DNA of 64,000 bases from Burkholderiaceae bacterium (GTDB lineage Bacteria > Pseudomonadota > Gammaproteobacteria > Burkholderiales > Burkholderiaceae_C): NCBI GenBank assembly GCA_024235855.1, contig JACKLN010000002.1, positions 319,581 through 383,580 on the forward strand, given 5' to 3'. The notes beneath the pieces are model-generated. The model did no database searches, was not told the DNA's origin, and worked only from the letters and a program-made list of their open reading frames with translations. Positions 1 to 8,257 of the stretch are shown in pieces (position 1 is the first letter of the stretch; every line of letters begins with the position of its first letter). The translations under genes and the position numbers were made by a program.

Positions 1-1268
1 TCCAGTTCAGGAACTGGGGCGCCCAGGGCGACGCCTACATCCACGGCTTCGGCAGCATGGGGCGCAAGACCGGCTTGGTGGACTTCCACCATTACTGGCT
101 CAAGGCCTTCCAGGCCGGCCGGGTGGATCGGCTGGACGACTACTCGATCAACCTGCTGGCCTGCGAGACGAACCGGTTCTCACGGGCCGACCCGGCGAAT
201 CCCAACTCGCCGCTGGCGGACATCCGCCATGCCTTCCACTTCGATGCCGGCCTGTACGCGCGCTACCTGCGCGACTACTGCGAACAGCGCGGCGTCACGC
301 GCACCGAGGGCCGGATCGACAGTGTGCAGGTCCACCCGGAGACGGGTTTCGTCACCTCGGTGACGATGGCCAACGGCGACGTGCACGCCGCCGACCTGTT
401 CATCGACTGTTCAGGCTTCCGCGGCCTGCTGATCGAGCAGACCCTGCACACCGGCTACGACGACTGGAGCCACTGGCTGCCCTGCGACAGTGCACTGGCC
501 GTGCCCTGCGCGTCGGTGGAACCCTTGCTGCCGTACACGCGCGCCACGGCCCACGGCGCGGGCTGGCAGTGGCGCATCCCGCTGCAGCACCGCATCGGCA
601 ACGGGCATGTCTACTGCAGCCGCTTCATGAGCCAGGACGAGGCCACGGCGATCCTGCTGGGCAACCTGGACGGCCCCGCGCTGGCCGAGCCGCGGCTGAT
701 CCGCTTCACCACCGGCAAGCGCAAGAAGTTCTGGCACAAGAACGTGGTGGCCATCGGCCTGGCCAGCGGCTTCATCGAGCCGCTGGAGTCGACGTCCATC
801 CACCTGATCCAGCAGGGCATCGTGCGGCTGGTCGAGCTGTTCCCCAGCCAGGGCTTCCTGCAGGCCGACATCGACGAGTACAACCAGCAGTCGCAGACCG
901 AGTTCGAGCAGGTGCGCGACTTCATCGTGCTGCACTACCACGCCACCCAGCGACGCGACACGCCGTTCTGGGAGTACTGCCGCACGATGGATGTGCCCGA
1001 CACGCTGCGGCGCAAGATCGACCTGTTCCGTGCCAACGGCCGCTTCTTCCGCCAGAACGACGAACTCTTCAACGAGACCAGCTGGGTGCAGGTGATGTTC
1101 GGCCAGGGCATCCGCCCGCGGGGCTACCACCCGCTGGCGGACAACACCGCCGACGAGCCCACCTGGCGGATGCTGGACAACGTGAGGACCGTGATGCACC
1201 GGGTGGTCGAGCGCCTGCCGACGCACGCGCAGTACATCGCGCAGCACTGCAAGGCACCGGCCAGCTGA
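1..1268 (+). CDS. Flavin-dependent tryptophan halogenase-like protein, 3' part
   Basis: The reading frame is already open at base 3, so the gene begins outside the window and about 421 C-terminal codons are visible. Family features seen are the N-W-x(n)-Y-I-H-G-F-G stretch near the left edge, GWQWRIPLQHRIGNGHVYC (bases 561-617, the W-x-W-x-I-P motif of flavin-dependent halogenases) and FIEPLESTSIHLIQQG (about 772-819). The family halogenates tryptophan or related aromatics with FADH2 and oxygen. The N-terminal FAD fold and the catalytic lysine lie in the missing part, so activity cannot be judged. Halogenase-like genes are often found beside glycan-uptake genes in Proteobacteria, and a glucan locus starts about 10 kb away; any link is inference. 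The family is clear, but the substrate is not. Confidence 0.85.
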   Translation, partial: QFRNWGAQGDAYIHGFGSMGRKTGLVDFHHYWLKAFQAGRVDRLDDYSINLLACETNRFSRADPANPNSPLADIRHAFHFDAGLYARYLRDYCEQRGVTRTEGRIDSVQVHPETGFVTSVTMANGDVHAADLFIDCSGFRGLLIEQTLHTGYDDWSHWLPCDSALAVPCASVEPLLPYTRATAHGAGWQWRIPLQHRIGNGHVYCSRFMSQDEATAILLGNLDGPALAEPRLIRFTTGKRKKFWHKNVVAIGLASGFIEPLESTSIHLIQQGIVRLVELFPSQGFLQADIDEYNQQSQTEFEQVRDFIVLHYHATQRRDTPFWEYCRTMDVPDTLRRKIDLFRANGRFFRQNDELFNETSWVQVMFGQGIRPRGYHPLADNTADEPTWRMLDNVRTVMHRVVERLPTHAQYIAQHCKAPAS

Positions 1269-1298
1269 GGACCTGGCTGCAAGGGTCCGGCAGCGCGG

Positions 1299-3071
1299 TC
1301 ACATGGACAGCGAGCCCTCGCGGAACGCCGTCTTCTCGAGCCAGACATTGACCAGCACCGGTCGCCCGCTGCGCGCGATCTCGCGCGCCCGGGCCAGCGC
1401 GGCCGGCACCTCGGCGTCGGTCTTCACGCACAGGCCGGCGGCACCGAAGCCTTCGGCCACGCGGTGGTAGTCGGTGCGCGCCAGCACCGTGGCCACGTCG
1501 TCGTGCAGCATCTTGACCTGCTCGCGTGCGATCTGCGTCCAGCCGGCGTCGTTGCCCACCACCATGATGGGCGCGAAGCCCTGGCGCACGCAGCTGTCGA
1601 TCTCGCTGAGGCTCCAGCCGCAGGCGCCGTCGCCGAAGACGATCCACAGCTCGCGCCCCGGGCGTGCGGTGGCCGCGCCGATGGCAAAGCCGGCGCCGAC
1701 GCCCAGCGTGCCGAAGGCGCCCGGGTCCAGCCAGGCCAGCGGCCCGCGCGGGTGCAGCACGTAGCTGGCGGTGCCGACGAAGTCGCCGCCATCGGCGACG
1801 AAGATCGCGTCGTCGGCCGCGGCCTGGTCCATCGCACGGAAGAAGGCCAGCGGGTTGACGAACTCGCCAGGTTCGGCCGCCTGGGCGTCGATCTCCGCCT
1901 CGCGGGCACGGTCGCGCTCGGCCAAGGTCTCCAGCCATGACGGCCAGGCTGCTTGCGGCGCGTCACGCGAGGCCAGCGCTTCGATGAAGGCGCCGGCGTC
2001 GCCGATGGCGGCCACGTCCGGCCGCCGGTTCAGACGCGCGTCCTTGGCGCTGCGGTTGGCAGCGATCAGCGTGGCGCTGCGGCGCACATGGCGGCCGTAG
2101 TCCAGCCGGAAGTCGCAGGGCACGCCGGCCAGCAGCACGGCGTCGGCCTCGCGCAATGCGTTGCGGCGCGCGTGGCGGCGCTGCAGCGGGTGCTCGCGGC
2201 CCAGCAGGCCGCGCGCCATGCCCGACAGGTAGACCGGGATGCCCAGCGCGCCCACGGCGGCGGCCAGCGCGTCGGCGCGAGCGGCGTTCACCACGGCCTG
2301 GCTGCCGATGACCATCAACGGGCGTTCGGCCCGGTTCAGGGCCTGGGCTGCCGCGGCCACGGCGCCGTCGCCGGCCGTGGGCAGTACCGCCGTGCGCAGC
2401 GCCGGCGTGCGGGCCTGCGCCGCGCCGGCGAACATGCGCTCGGCGTGGCGGTTGAGGTACCAGCGCAGCGCGCGGTCGGCCAGGCCCGTGCCCTTGCCGG
2501 CGGCGTCGGCGTACCACTGGCGGATGCTCGCCTCGTCGTACAGCAGGTCCACCGGGCATTCCAGGCACACCGGACCGGGCACGCCCTCGAGTGCCAGCGC
2601 AAAGGCCTCGGCCACCGCGGGGCCGAGCTCGGCCACGCGCCGCAGCTTGAAGAAGCGCTTGACGTGCGGCGCCACCAGCGGGCGCTGGTCGATGTCCTGC
2701 AGCGCACCTCGCCCCTGCAGCGCGGTGGGCGCAGCGCCGGCGATCAGCACCACCGGCGACTGCGCCAGCTGTGCGTTCTTCAGTGCCGTCAGCGTGTTGG
2801 TGATGCCCGGCCCGGCGGTGACGGCGGCCACACCTGGCCGGCCGGTCAGCCGGGCGTGAGCGTCGGCGGCAAAGACCGCCGTGACCTCGTCGCGCGTGTC
2901 GACGATGCGCAGGCCGCGCGCCTTGGCCGCCGACAGGATGGGGGAGATGTGGCCGCCGCACAGCGTGAACACCACTGTCGTGCCCTGGGCCTGCAGCGCG
3001 GCGGCGACGTGGTCGCCGCCGTGGCGCACGCCCACCGGCGCCGCGGCGTCGTCCCGGCCCTGGCGTGCCAT
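1299..3071 (-). CDS. ThDP-dependent lyase of the acetolactate synthase / 2-hydroxyacyl-CoA lyase family
   Basis: 590 residues. The N-terminal block CGGHISPIL followed by RDEVTAVFAADA carries the catalytic glutamate of ThDP enzymes and resembles the ILVBL/HACL2 branch rather than biosynthetic IlvB. The C-terminal ThDP/Mg motif is GDGACGWSLSE ending in GND in place of the usual NN. The frame stays open upstream to about 3968, but that stretch lies inside the neighbouring ligase in another frame. The ATG at 3071 has a GGAGA ribosome site 4-5 bases before it and follows the ligase stop by 20 bases, so I place the start there. Pairing with an acyl-CoA synthetase suggests cleavage of a 2-hydroxyacyl-CoA to an aldehyde and formyl-CoA; an acetolactate synthase role is the alternative. 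Confidence 0.85.
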   Translation of the reverse strand: MARQGRDDAAAPVGVRHGGDHVAAALQAQGTTVVFTLCGGHISPILSAAKARGLRIVDTRDEVTAVFAADAHARLTGRPGVAAVTAGPGITNTLTALKNAQLAQSPVVLIAGAAPTALQGRGALQDIDQRPLVAPHVKRFFKLRRVAELGPAVAEAFALALEGVPGPVCLECPVDLLYDEASIRQWYADAAGKGTGLADRALRWYLNRHAERMFAGAAQARTPALRTAVLPTAGDGAVAAAAQALNRAERPLMVIGSQAVVNAARADALAAAVGALGIPVYLSGMARGLLGREHPLQRRHARRNALREADAVLLAGVPCDFRLDYGRHVRRSATLIAANRSAKDARLNRRPDVAAIGDAGAFIEALASRDAPQAAWPSWLETLAERDRAREAEIDAQAAEPGEFVNPLAFFRAMDQAAADDAIFVADGGDFVGTASYVLHPRGPLAWLDPGAFGTLGVGAGFAIGAATARPGRELWIVFGDGACGWSLSEIDSCVRQGFAPIMVVGNDAGWTQIAREQVKMLHDDVATVLARTDYHRVAEGFGAAGLCVKTDAEVPAALARAREIARSGRPVLVNVWLEKTAFREGSLSM

Positions 3072-3091
3072 CGTCTCCGGCGCCGTGCCGC

Positions 3092-4780
3092 TCAGTGCCA
3101 CAGCACGCCCTTGCGCTCGTACCAGGCGGGCAGGGCGCCGGCGATGGCCTGCTCGATGCGCGCGCGCTTGAGCTTCATCGTCGGCGTCAGCAGACCGTTG
3201 TCGATGGACCAGGCCTCGCGCGCGATGACGATGGTGTGCAGCTTCTCGTAGTCCGACAGCTGGCCGTTGACCTGCGCCAGCAGGGCCTTCATCTCGGACT
3301 CCACCTCGGTGCGCACGGCGGCATCGCCCAGCCGGGGCTGCAGCGCTTCCGACAGCACCACGACGGCGATGGCCGACACCTGGCCGTTGCCGGTGACCAT
3401 GGACATCTCCACCATCGGGTGCACGTTGATCAGGTTCTCGATCGGCGCCGGCGCCACGTATTTGCCCTTGGCGGTCTTGAACAGCTCCTTCTTGCGGCCG
3501 GTGATCTTGAGCATGCCGTCCGGGCGGCGTTCGCCCAGGTCGCCGGTGCGGAAGAAGCCGTCCTCGGTGAAGCTCTCGGCCGTCAGCGCCGGGTCCTTGT
3601 AGTAGCCGCTGAACTGGCCCGGCGACCGAATCAGCACCTCGCCGTCGTCGGCAATCCGGCACTCCACGCCGGGCATCGGCACGCCGACCCAGCCCGGCTC
3701 GCCATGGTCCTCGTTGGAACTGTGCGAGTAGGAGTTGTCCTCGCTCATGCCGTAGCCCTCGAACAGCTGCAGGCCGAGCTTGCGGTACCAGCGGATCAGG
3801 TCGGCCGGGAGCGGGGCCGAGCCGCTGCCGGCCTGCTTCACGGCGTCCAGCCCCAGGCCCTTGAGCACCTTCCTGCGCACGATGCCGCCGAGGATCGGGA
3901 TGCCCAGCAGCCGGTCCAGCTTGGCCGGCGGCATCTTCGCGAACACGCCCTGCTGGAACTTCAGCCACAGGCGGGGTACGGAGATGAACAGCGTGGGCCG
4001 GGCGCGCTGCAGGTCCTGCAGGAAGGTGTCCAGGCTCTCGGCGAAGTAGAGGCGTGTCTCGCCGTCGGCCAGCGACGCTGCCTCCACCCAGCTGCGCTCG
4101 AAGCTGTGCGCCAGCGGCAGGTACGACAGCATGCGGCTCTCGCCCGGGCCCACGCGGCGGCGCGTGTCGGCGGCGATGCCTTCGGCGGTGCGCGTGATGG
4201 CGCCGAAGCTCGTCATCACGCCCTTGGGCGTGCCGGTGCTGCCGGAGGTGTAGAGGATCATTGCCAGGTCGTCGGCGGCGCGGATCGGGCGGCCGGGCAT
4301 CGGTGTGGCCTGCGCAATGACGTCGTCCCAGCGCGGCAGGTCGGATGCCGTTGCCGGCGCCAGCGGCAGCGCGATCATCGGCAGACCCGCGGGCACGCCA
4401 CTGCGCTGTTCATCCCAGGTGTCGAGCTTGCCGACGAACAGCAGGCTGGCCTCGCTGTGCTCGAGCACGTAGCGCACGGTGGCCGCCTTCTCGGTGGGGA
4501 AGATGGCCACCGTGGTGTACCCGGCCATCCAGACGGCGAGCTCGGCGATGATGAAGTGCGCGCAGTTCTTCGACAGGATGGCGATGCGCGCGCCCGGCGC
4601 AAAACCCTGGGCCTGCAGGTGCGCGGCCATGCGTCGGGCCTGGTCCAGCGTCTGGCCCCAGGTGAAGTCCACCGTGCTGCCGCCGGCCAGCGGCTGCGTC
4701 AGGTAGATGCGGTCGGGGTGGGCGGCCTCGTGGTCGTAGACGAGGTCGAGCAGCAGCGGGGTGGAGGTGTCGTTCGCCAT
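3092..4780 (-). CDS. AMP-forming long-chain acyl-CoA synthetase
   Basis: 562 residues. ANL-superfamily ligases activate a carboxylic acid to acyl-AMP and then acyl-CoA. The P-loop YTSGSTGTPKG, the aromatic/acid motif FEGYGMSEDNS, TGDLGE and the C-terminal hinge GRKKELFKTAKGKY are all present and in order. Length and motif spelling fit the FadD15/long-chain group better than acetyl-CoA synthetase. It is the first gene of a two-gene unit with the ThDP lyase at 1299-3071. The start ATG at 4780 is preceded by a 64-base gap to rlhA. The acyl substrate is not readable from sequence; the neighbour suggests a 2-hydroxy or branched acid. Confidence 0.88.
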   Translation of the reverse strand: MANDTSTPLLLDLVYDHEAAHPDRIYLTQPLAGGSTVDFTWGQTLDQARRMAAHLQAQGFAPGARIAILSKNCAHFIIAELAVWMAGYTTVAIFPTEKAATVRYVLEHSEASLLFVGKLDTWDEQRSGVPAGLPMIALPLAPATASDLPRWDDVIAQATPMPGRPIRAADDLAMILYTSGSTGTPKGVMTSFGAITRTAEGIAADTRRRVGPGESRMLSYLPLAHSFERSWVEAASLADGETRLYFAESLDTFLQDLQRARPTLFISVPRLWLKFQQGVFAKMPPAKLDRLLGIPILGGIVRRKVLKGLGLDAVKQAGSGSAPLPADLIRWYRKLGLQLFEGYGMSEDNSYSHSSNEDHGEPGWVGVPMPGVECRIADDGEVLIRSPGQFSGYYKDPALTAESFTEDGFFRTGDLGERRPDGMLKITGRKKELFKTAKGKYVAPAPIENLINVHPMVEMSMVTGNGQVSAIAVVVLSEALQPRLGDAAVRTEVESEMKALLAQVNGQLSDYEKLHTIVIAREAWSIDNGLLTPTMKLKRARIEQAIAGALPAWYERKGVLWH

Positions 4781-4843
4781 GCCCGCGAGCGTACGCAGCC
4801 CGCCGCCGCCGCGGGAGCGGTGGAACCCTGGGGCGGGTGTCGC

Positions 4844-6847
4844 TCAGGCGGCAGCGGTGGGCCGGGTCCGGTAGAAGGTCACCGGTTCGGCCTTCAGCTG
4901 CCGGTTAAGCGCCTTGAGCACGTGCGGCTGCATGGCCCCCACCACGTGCATCTCGCAAGGCTTGCAGTCGAAGCGCAGCGTGTAGCGAAGGTCCTCGTGC
5001 ACCAGCGTCATCGGCTCGGCGCGCACCGTGCCCTGCACGCCGGTCACGCCCTTGGCCTGCTTGGGGCACAGGCTCAGGCTGTAGCGCACGCAGTGCTTGG
5101 TGATCATCAGGCTGACCTCGCCCAGCGCCTCGTGGCTCTCGTAGGCCGCTTCCACCAGCTTCACGCCGTGGCGGGCGTAGAAGGCGGCCGCCTTGGCGTT
5201 GTAGACGTTGGCCAGGTAGCTCAGCGTGTCCTCGGGGTAGGGCGCAGGTGGGTCCACCGGCATGGCGCGCGGCAGGCGCTGGAACGCGGCGGCGCGTGCG
5301 GCCTCCAGCGCGGCGATGCCGTCGCGGCGCAGCGCGTTGAGCACGCCGGCGGGCAGGAACCAGGGCTGGGCCAGCGCCAGGCGCACACGGCGGGCCGTGA
5401 AGATGGTGCCGCCCAGTCTCGCCAGGCCGTCCTTCAACTGCGCCTCGGCGCGTGCCGCGTCGCGCGCCGGTTCGTGCGGGTGCGCCACGCGCACGCTGGC
5501 GCGGTGGCCGTCGGCGTCCTTCAGCGACAGTTCGAAGCCCTCGACCCCGTCCACCATGGCCTGCGCCAGCGTCAGGTCCACCGCGATGCGGCGCTCGGCC
5601 GATGGCTTGGCCAGCAGGCGCTCCCAGCCCATGTCGCGGTTGCGGTTGACGGCGGTGCCGGGGCGCAGGTCCTTCAACGCCGTGGTGCCGACGCCGGGGG
5701 GCTGGTTGGGCACGATGCGCCAGCGGGTGCCACCGCCGGTGGGCAGCGGCGTGGCCGTGTTCACCGGCACGCCCTGCAGCTCGCCCTGCAGGTCCCACCA
5801 GGTCAGCGCGTCGCCGTTGTGCAGCAGGATGGACGCGTCGCCGGTGTCCAGCTCGAAGCTCTCGGCGTCCATCTTCATCACGTGGCCCACCGGCAGCCCG
5901 GCGTGCTTGGGGCTGTCGAAAGCGCCGATTTCGTCCTTGCGGCCGTTGACGAAGTAGTCGGTGCCGCCGCGGTTGTAGCCCTGCTCGGGCTGCGGCGTGA
6001 AGGTGAAGGTGCAGCGGCCGGACGAGGCGGGCTGCACGTCGCGCCGGCCTTCGAGCAGTGCATCCAGCAGCCGGCGGTAGTGCGCGGTGACGTTCTTCAC
6101 CGTTGCCATGTCCTTGTACCGGCCCTCGATCTTGAAGCTGCGGATGCCCGCGTCCACCAGGGCAGCCAGGTTGGCGCTCTGGTCGTTGTCCTTCAGGCTC
6201 AGCACGTGCTTGTCGTGCGCGACGACGCGGCCCTGGGCGTCGAGCACGGTGTAGGGCTGGCGGCATTCCTGGCTGCAGCTGCCGCGGTTGGCGCTGCGGC
6301 CCGTGACGGCGTGGCTGATGAAGCACTGGCCGCTGTAGGCCACGCACAGTGCGCCGTGCACGAAGAACTCCAGCACTGCGTCCTGCACCTCGGTGGCGAT
6401 GGCGCGGATCTGCTGCAGGTCCAGCTCGCGCGCCAGCACCATCTGCGAGAAGCCCACGTCCTGCAGGAAGCGCGCCTTCTCCGGCGTGCGGATGTCGGTC
6501 TGCGTGCTGGCATGCAGCTGGATCGGCGGCAGGTCCAGTTCCAGCAGGCCCATGTCCTGCACGATCAGCGCGTCGGCACCGGCGTCGTACAGCTGCCAGG
6601 CGAGCTGGCGGGCGCCTTCCAGTTCGTCGTCGCGCAGGATGGTGTTGAGCGTGACGAAGACGTGGGCGCCGTAGCGGTGGGCGTGCGCGGCCAGGCGGCC
6701 GATGTCGGCCACGTCGTTGGCCGCCTTGTCGCGCGCGCCGAAGCCGGGGCCGCCGATGTAGACGGCGTCGGCGCCGTGGTTCACCGCCTCGATGCCGATG
6801 TCGGCATCCCGGGCGGGGGCGAGCAGTTCCAGGTGGGGGCGCGGCAT
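4844..6847 (-). CDS. rlhA: RlhA, 23S rRNA 5-hydroxycytidine C2501 synthase (U32 family)
   Basis: 667 residues, close to the length of E. coli RlhA (YdcP). The N-terminal barrel begins with LELLAPARD and includes DAVYIGGPGFGAR. The U32 signature FVHGALCVAYSGQC, followed by RSANRGSCSQECRQPY, contains the cluster of cysteines thought to hold an iron-sulfur cluster. The family is labelled peptidase U32, but RlhA hydroxylates C2501 of 23S rRNA using prephenate-derived chemistry in E. coli. The long C-terminal region has a further Cys set (HCVRYSLSLCP and CKPCEMH). The gene stands alone, with its stop 64 bases from the upstream acyl-CoA synthetase start. Confidence 0.9.
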   Translation of the reverse strand: MPRPHLELLAPARDADIGIEAVNHGADAVYIGGPGFGARDKAANDVADIGRLAAHAHRYGAHVFVTLNTILRDDELEGARQLAWQLYDAGADALIVQDMGLLELDLPPIQLHASTQTDIRTPEKARFLQDVGFSQMVLARELDLQQIRAIATEVQDAVLEFFVHGALCVAYSGQCFISHAVTGRSANRGSCSQECRQPYTVLDAQGRVVAHDKHVLSLKDNDQSANLAALVDAGIRSFKIEGRYKDMATVKNVTAHYRRLLDALLEGRRDVQPASSGRCTFTFTPQPEQGYNRGGTDYFVNGRKDEIGAFDSPKHAGLPVGHVMKMDAESFELDTGDASILLHNGDALTWWDLQGELQGVPVNTATPLPTGGGTRWRIVPNQPPGVGTTALKDLRPGTAVNRNRDMGWERLLAKPSAERRIAVDLTLAQAMVDGVEGFELSLKDADGHRASVRVAHPHEPARDAARAEAQLKDGLARLGGTIFTARRVRLALAQPWFLPAGVLNALRRDGIAALEAARAAAFQRLPRAMPVDPPAPYPEDTLSYLANVYNAKAAAFYARHGVKLVEAAYESHEALGEVSLMITKHCVRYSLSLCPKQAKGVTGVQGTVRAEPMTLVHEDLRYTLRFDCKPCEMHVVGAMQPHVLKALNRQLKAEPVTFYRTRPTAAA

Positions 6848-6879
6848 GGTGGCCGCGATTGTCCCCCAGGGCCTGCCGG

Positions 6880-7641
6880 TCAGGCGGCGGTGTCCGGTGC
6901 CGGGGCGGGGCTTTCGCTCAGCGTCATCAGTACGTCGGCGTACCAGGCCAGGTTCAGGCCCAGCGATTCGTCCTCGACCTTGTCGCGCGTGCTCAGGTCC
7001 AGCCGCGCGGAGTGCACACCGGCCAACCGCCAGGGCAGGTCGCCGGCGCGTTCCGGCGCGTGCGCCACCACCGCCGCGCCGCTGATGCCGCGGTGGGTGC
7101 GCCCGTCGGTCAGGAAGTGGCCCTGGCCCTGGAAGCGCAGGCCGAAGGCCGACGCGACGATCGCCTGGCGCACCACCGGCAGCCGGTGCAGCGTGTCCTG
7201 GAAGCCCAGCGGGAAGCCGACGATCAGCAGCGGGTGGCCGATGCGCAGCGGCGCGTCGGGGCGCTGCAGGTCGGCCGGACGGAACGCGCGCAGCAGGTGG
7301 CCGGCCGGCAGCCGCGAGCGGTCGATGGCGAGCATGGCCACGTCGATCTCGCCGCCGGCGTCCTCCGCGCTGCGCCAGGCGCTCTTGCCGTTCTCGTAGA
7401 GCAGCAGCGAGGTCGCCTCCACACGGGCCAGGTCGTCCCGGCGGCTGTGGACCTCGATCTCGATGCGGTCGGGGTGGTGTTCGTTGTCCGCGTCCAGGAA
7501 GACGTGGCGGCTGGTGACGAGGAACAGCGCGTCGTCGCGTTCGAAGAAGAAGCCGCTGGCGTTGGTCAGCGGCCGGTCGCCCTGGAAGGTGGCGATGCGT
7601 GTGGCCGTCAGCAGCAGCGCGTCGACCGGCAGCTCAGTCAT
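6880..7641 (-). CDS. Trypsin-like serine protease domain protein
   Basis: 253 residues. A chymotrypsin-fold triad can be read as His46 in LVTSRHVF, Asp100 in GEIDVAML and Ser187 in HRGISGAAV, so the protein is probably catalytically competent. There is no signal peptide, transmembrane segment or PDZ domain, so it looks cytoplasmic or is a stress-related trypsin_2-type protein of unknown substrate. The start codon overlaps the end of thrH by 8 bases, which implies co-transcription and translational coupling with thrH. The link between the two functions is not known. Confidence 0.75.
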   Translation of the reverse strand: MTELPVDALLLTATRIATFQGDRPLTNASGFFFERDDALFLVTSRHVFLDADNEHHPDRIEIEVHSRRDDLARVEATSLLLYENGKSAWRSAEDAGGEIDVAMLAIDRSRLPAGHLLRAFRPADLQRPDAPLRIGHPLLIVGFPLGFQDTLHRLPVVRQAIVASAFGLRFQGQGHFLTDGRTHRGISGAAVVAHAPERAGDLPWRLAGVHSARLDLSTRDKVEDESLGLNLAWYADVLMTLSESPAPAPDTAA

Positions 7642-8248
7642 CGAAGCCCGCCGCCGCGGCGTCGAAGGAGCGCAGCAGCGACGCGTAGTCCTCGTGCAGC
7701 GGGAACTGCGGGAACTGCGCCACCACGTTGGCCGGGGCGTGGATCAGGAAACCGGCGTCCGCGGCCGACAGCATGCCGGTGTCGTTGTACGAGTCGCCGG
7801 CGGCCATGACCTTGAAGTTCAGGCCCTTCAGCGCGTTGACGGCGTGGCGCTTCTGATCCGGCTGGCGCAGGCGGTAGTCGGCCACGTGGCCGGCCTCGTC
7901 GATCAGCAGCTTGTGGCAGAACAGGGTGGGGCGGCCCAGCTGCGCCATCAGCGGGTCGGCGAACTCGTAGAAGGTGTCCGACAGGATGATGACCTGGTAG
8001 CGGCTGCGCAGCGTGTCCAGGAAGTCCTTCGCGCCCGGCAGCGGCGACAGGCGGGCGATGACCTTCTGGATGTCGGCCAGCTTCAGCCCGTGCTGCTTGA
8101 GCAGGTCGAGCCGGTAGCGCATGAGCTTGTCGTAGTCGGGCTCGTCCCGCGTGGTGCGGCGGAACTCGGCGATGCCGGTTTCCTGGGCAAAGGCGATCCA
8201 GATCTCGGGGACGAGCACCCCTTCGAGGTCGAGGCAGACGATGTGCAT
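7634..8248 (-). CDS. thrH: ThrH, phosphoserine phosphatase / homoserine phosphotransferase
   Basis: 204 residues, matching Pseudomonas ThrH (205). It is a HAD-fold enzyme that dephosphorylates phosphoserine and can pass the phosphate to homoserine. Motif I is CLDLEGVLVPE, with the D-x-E variant typical of ThrH instead of D-x-D. Motif II is IILSDTFYEF, and motif IV is AAGDSYNDTGML. It is followed by an overlapping protease gene, and the molybdopterin oxidoreductase upstream ends 9 bases before its ATG, so the three may form one leftward unit. It acts in the cytoplasm in serine and threonine metabolism. Confidence 0.9.
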   Translation of the reverse strand: MHIVCLDLEGVLVPEIWIAFAQETGIAEFRRTTRDEPDYDKLMRYRLDLLKQHGLKLADIQKVIARLSPLPGAKDFLDTLRSRYQVIILSDTFYEFADPLMAQLGRPTLFCHKLLIDEAGHVADYRLRQPDQKRHAVNALKGLNFKVMAAGDSYNDTGMLSAADAGFLIHAPANVVAQFPQFPLHEDYASLLRSFDAAAAGFDD

Positions 8249-8257
8249 GCCGCGATG

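Noticed and set aside
1299..3968. Continuous 889-codon leftward frame that would fuse an extra ~300 residues to the ThDP enzyme
   Set aside because: The upstream third lies over the ligase gene in another frame, and a GGAG ribosome site precedes ATG 3071.
3065..7399. Very long rightward frame (over 1400 codons) opposite the ligase and rlhA
   Set aside because: Shadow of GC-rich codon bias: repetitive Arg/Ala/Gly/Val peptide without motifs, opposite two well-supported genes.
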